A stretch of 64,000 nt of DNA from Ptychodera flava (lineage: Eukaryota; Hemichordata; Enteropneusta; Ptychoderidae), in contig NC_091947.1 of the NCBI RefSeq assembly GCF_041260155.1, positions 35,350,032 to 35,414,031 of the forward strand. The letters are read 5' to 3'. The notes below the pieces were generated by a model. It was not told where the DNA came from. It did no database searches and saw only the letters and a list, made by a program, of their open reading frames with translations. Shown here piece by piece: positions 61,930 to 64,000 of the stretch (position 1 is its first letter; each line of letters opens with the position of its first letter). The position numbers were made by a program, and so were the translations under genes.

Positions 61930-63190
61930 CTGACTGTATGAAATTATCTGACTAAGGTCATCCTAGGGACCTGTAAACCAAATATTAAAGCCGTCTGACC
62001 AGCGGTTTTGAAAAAACATTAGCGACCCAACAGTTGACAGAGCTCTGCTGTGTTATGTAGAGAATAAATTTTTGTGACATATGTGTTATTGATGAAGAAG
62101 GTGGATATCTTTGATAGCTCATTTCAGGATGGCCTGACCAAAAATGGCAAAATTAGCTGCAAAAATACAAAAATTGATGATTTCATCATAATTTCAATAT
62201 ATTACATAAAGATAAAGCCTAGGAACCTGTATACCAAATATCAAAGCTATCAGATGAGTAACTTTTGAGAAACAAATATTTTGACCAAAAATGGCAAAAA
62301 TTGACCCAAAAATACAAAAATTGAAGATTTCATCAAATTTCAATATATCACACTAAGACAACCCCTAGGAACCTGTATACCAAATATCAAAGGTATCAGA
62401 CAAGAAGTTCTTGAGAAACACATTTTTTGACCAAAAATGGCAAAAATTGCACTAAAAATACAAAATTGCAGATTTCCTCATATATTCAGTATATCATATC
62501 ATTAGGGGACGACTGCATTAACTTGCATGGTACCTGAAACCCAAGTCCTTGCCTGAGCAACTCGGGTGACAAACAGAAGACTTTTAATCCCCAAGGTGTG
62601 AATGTTCCATTGTTATGTTTATCTAATCCAGCTGGTGCTATTGTAGTGCCATTGTAGGAAAGGCAGGTCTGTGAAATTGATCCTCTAGGGAAGTAGGGTA
62701 TTCCTAAGTTAATGGAGCCTTCCCGTAATGTTTAGTTCATCTGTAGGAACCTGTATACCAAATATCAAAGCTGTCAGACAAGCGGTTTTGATAAAATAAA
62801 GTTTTGACAAAAAATGACAAAAAATTTCCTTAAAAATACAGATTTGCATAATTCATCACAATTTGAACAAATCTAAGTTGGGTTATCCCTAGGGACCTTT
62901 ATACCAAATAACAAAGCTGTCTGACCAGCGGTTATGAAGAAGAAGATTTTTTACCAAAAACGCCTTTTTTGGCATTAATTTGCCTATTTTCAACAATATC
63001 AAAAAATTAAAAAAATAACTTTCTCAAAATCATATTTTTCATCTACACAACAAATATCAAATCAGTAAGTACTGCGGTTCTCAAGATATTTGAGTGGACG
63101 GACGCCTCACAAACGGACTTGCATACATACATACATACAAACTGACGACGGACGCCAGACAGATGCCCATCCCAATAGCTTCTATAGACT
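61930..63190 (+). mobile_element. Pearl-like element I
   Basis: Units with ACCTGTATACCAAATATCAA-type words recur at about 61969, 62225, 62371, 62750 and 62894, matching the 145-bp units of 46362-47733. The segment 62020-62200 parallels 46370-46545 closely. The array ends with GACGGACGCC and CATACATACATA microsatellites (63095-63160). It is interrupted by a 231-bp insertion. Confidence 0.65.
62500..62730. mobile_element. 231-bp insertion with imperfect inverted ends
   Basis: The related array at 46800 reads uninterrupted where this block interrupts CATAT...TTAGTTYATCTGTAGG. Its ends, CATTAGGGGACGACTGCATT and the complement of a CATTACGGGAAGGCTCCATT end, are imperfect inverted repeats over about 25 bp. 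A small non-autonomous DNA element is likely. Confidence 0.6.
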
Positions 63191-64000
63191 ATAATCTAAA
63201 GTAGTTTAAAACTGAACAGCTGGAGAAAATTGCTGTTTCTTTTTGACCACAGATTTGTCTAATGGTGTACCGTCCCCGTATTGTCCCCAGATGTGAAAAG
63301 TGAACTACCTCTACCTATGCACTCTAATATGTAATGTAATGAAGAATTCTAACAGTATGGTGTTTGCCATAGCCAAATGAACTTTGCAATGAAGAAATAT
63401 ACCAATTTGTGATTTCTTATACCAAATGATAAGAAGTTGATTATGACTGTGATGTTAATCATGAATATCTAAAAAGCTAAATAATGAATTTCAAATTTGT
63501 TTTGACCAAAACTGAAGTAAACTAGCCTGGAAATGAAGTATTTCTGAACAAGGGTTTCAGAGAAATATAAAGTTGACACTGCAGACACTGACCCGAGTGA
63601 ATCAGCCTATCTGAATAGCACCAACCATTAAAGATGTGAAACAATCAAGACACTTTATACATACTAGAACTGGTTTCAGTCCAATGTACGGCTTTGATAT
63701 CACATTTAATAATACATTTCATAAATGTAAACAGCATGGTGACAAACACAAAATGTTAAGTTATGTCAATTGACTTGAGTCATTGTCATGTCAAGCCTTC
63801 AAGGCAGCTTTGAGGACAAGGCTGATAAACAACAAAATTAAAATATTGATTCAAGAAGAAGCATAATGAAAAAATAATGTGTCAATTATAGAGTGCTTCC
63901 ATTTCATCAGAATTAACATAAATGTGTATCTCATAATTGAATGCATTGTGACTAATTCAAATGTTGGTCATTTCCAAAAAAACACAACCTCTAATAGCAA
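63191..64000. other. No gene or repeat recognised
   Basis: AT-rich sequence to the window edge; no ORF or repeat of note. Confidence 0.45.

Overview
The window is AT-rich, repeat-laden animal DNA: genes are split by GT-AG introns and embedded in non-autonomous transposons, Penelope-like and LINE fragments, palindromes and microsatellites. Nothing looks prokaryotic in gene organisation. The mixture (bacterial-type solute-binding protein genes with introns, an AT-hook protein, and repeat units that end in ACGG/GACA microsatellites) suits an invertebrate deuterostome such as a hemichordate or cephalochordate. That placement is an inference, not a proof.

Left third, minus strand: two tandem copies of a membrane-anchored, family-3 bacterial-type solute-binding protein gene. 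Copy 2 (24767 to 13406) can be assembled exon by exon into a 322-residue protein in which all nine exons join in phase. Copy 1 contributes only its first coding exon (600 to 432); the rest lies off the left edge. A conserved upstream (probably 5' non-coding) exon precedes each copy (about 25.0-25.6 kb and 9.9-10.6 kb). The intron behind it is about 0.2 kb in copy 2 but about 9 kb in copy 1, where a Penelope remnant, tandem repeats, a TIR element and a fold-back element have accumulated.

Middle, minus strand, 27.8-52.5 kb: one long gene whose 3' exons join in phase and appear to encode a kinase-then-phosphatase protein of polynucleotide kinase/phosphatase type in which the catalytic motifs look lost. 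One exon carries an apparent one-base frameshift. Its introns hold LINE remnants, large palindromes and pearl-like tandem-repeat elements. Its probable first exon lies head to head with the next gene.

Right, plus strand, from 52551: an HMGA-like protein with five AT-hooks plus one degenerate hook, in one long exon and possibly with a distal basic exon at 58.6 kb. The rest, to 61.9 kb, is mostly featureless AT-rich sequence, followed by one more pearl-like array.

No tRNA, rRNA, CRISPR or complete autonomous transposon was recognised. Exon borders were chosen by eye from splice consensus, reading phase and recalled family motifs; there was no alignment or transcript evidence.
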